Assembly (NCBI GenBank): GCA_963726715.1
Contig: CAVSDF010000007.1
Coordinates: 186,001-250,000 of the forward strand
DNA length: 64,000 nt
Origin: CAVSDF01 sp963726715
GTDB lineage: Bacteria > Bacteroidota > Rhodothermia > Rhodothermales > BA12
Reading direction: 5' to 3'
In this document: positions 63,913 to 64,000 of the stretch, in pieces
Layout: each line of letters opens with the position of its first letter
Position numbering within the stretch: the first letter of the stretch is position 1
Position numbers and translations under genes: made by a program
The notes under the pieces: generated by a model
Database searches by the model: none
The model's input: only the letters and a program-made list of their open reading frames with translations
What the model was told of the DNA's origin: nothing

Positions 63913-64000
63913 TCAGGTGCGGCTCATCGTACGCTCGCGGAGCGCCATCGCGCGGGCGAGCAGCGGATCGATGCCGCTCTCAGGCGCACGCTCAGAGGTC
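63913..64000 (-). CDS. Partial C-terminus of an unknown protein
   Basis: The last 28 residues of a minus-strand frame, reading 'TSERAPESGIDPLLARAMAL' and 'RERTMSRT' to a stop at 63915-63913. The rest lies beyond the window. It is supported only by an open frame, typical codon use and position upstream of the 2TM gene, so the call is weak. Confidence 0.35.
   Translation of the reverse strand, partial: TSERAPESGIDPLLARAMALRERTMSRT

Overview
The window is high-GC bacterial chromosome, about 70% GC by eye. It most resembles the Rhodothermota, and within that phylum I would guess a Rubricoccaceae-like marine lineage. The evidence is a type IX secretion sorting domain on a secreted protein (62282-63403), a SusR-type hybrid two-component regulator at the left edge, a TonB-dependent receptor with a carboxypeptidase-like N-terminal domain, a DUF3109 protein, an Rpb6-type omega subunit and Bacteroidota-like housekeeping genes with weak Shine-Dalgarno sites. 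The genus is an inference. There are no rRNA genes, CRISPR arrays, integrases or intact insertion sequences.

Layout. 1-6.4 kb is accessory: a five-times frameshifted hybrid sensor/regulator, two lipoproteins (one GH46 chitosanase-like), a Fic protein and an orphan ORF. 6.4-23 kb mixes core genes (uvrB, acs, rpoN) with sensor kinase, acetyltransferase, TonB, copper-monooxygenase-like, DUF6155-like, Uma2 and HsdR_N-like genes. 23.3-33.3 kb holds ruvB, a TonB-dependent receptor, and the classical lipid cluster yceD-rpmF-plsX-fabH-fabD followed by purB. 34.3-37.6 kb is dnaA-dnaN. 37.9-39.9 kb carries a sigma factor and a putative membrane partner. 40.2-47 kb is a long forward translation and nucleotide block: rplM-rpsI, rpsB-tsf, pyrH-frr, tRNA-Ser, yicC-gmk-rpoZ. 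47-54.3 kb has a sensor kinase, an S9 peptidase, a class D beta-lactamase, a DUF445 membrane protein and a TlpA-like thioredoxin. 54.3-64 kb has coaBC, the probable replication origin, comEC, nusB, a phosphatase, ychF, a broken membrane protein, a T9SS cargo and a 2TM protein.

Main discovery. The 593-bp gap between coaBC and comEC looks like oriC. It has about fourteen DnaA-box-like 9-mers, mostly TTGTCCACA or TCGTCCACA. They end in a box, a short GC-rich spacer, CTAC-type DnaA-trios and an AT-rich unwinding tract, as in the basal unwinding system of Bacillus subtilis. It lies about 20 kb from dnaA-dnaN. A second unusual signal is five perfect GACCGNNCGGTC palindromes within 975 bp across the tlpA and coaBC coding sequences, just beside the origin.

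Caveat. Around a dozen genes are broken by single-base frameshifts, including ruvB and coaBC, which should be intact in a living cell. Most look like one extra base. I read most of these as sequence or assembly indels and annotate the whole genes; only a resequenced read set can decide. Four small families of palindromic intergenic repeats are scattered through the window.
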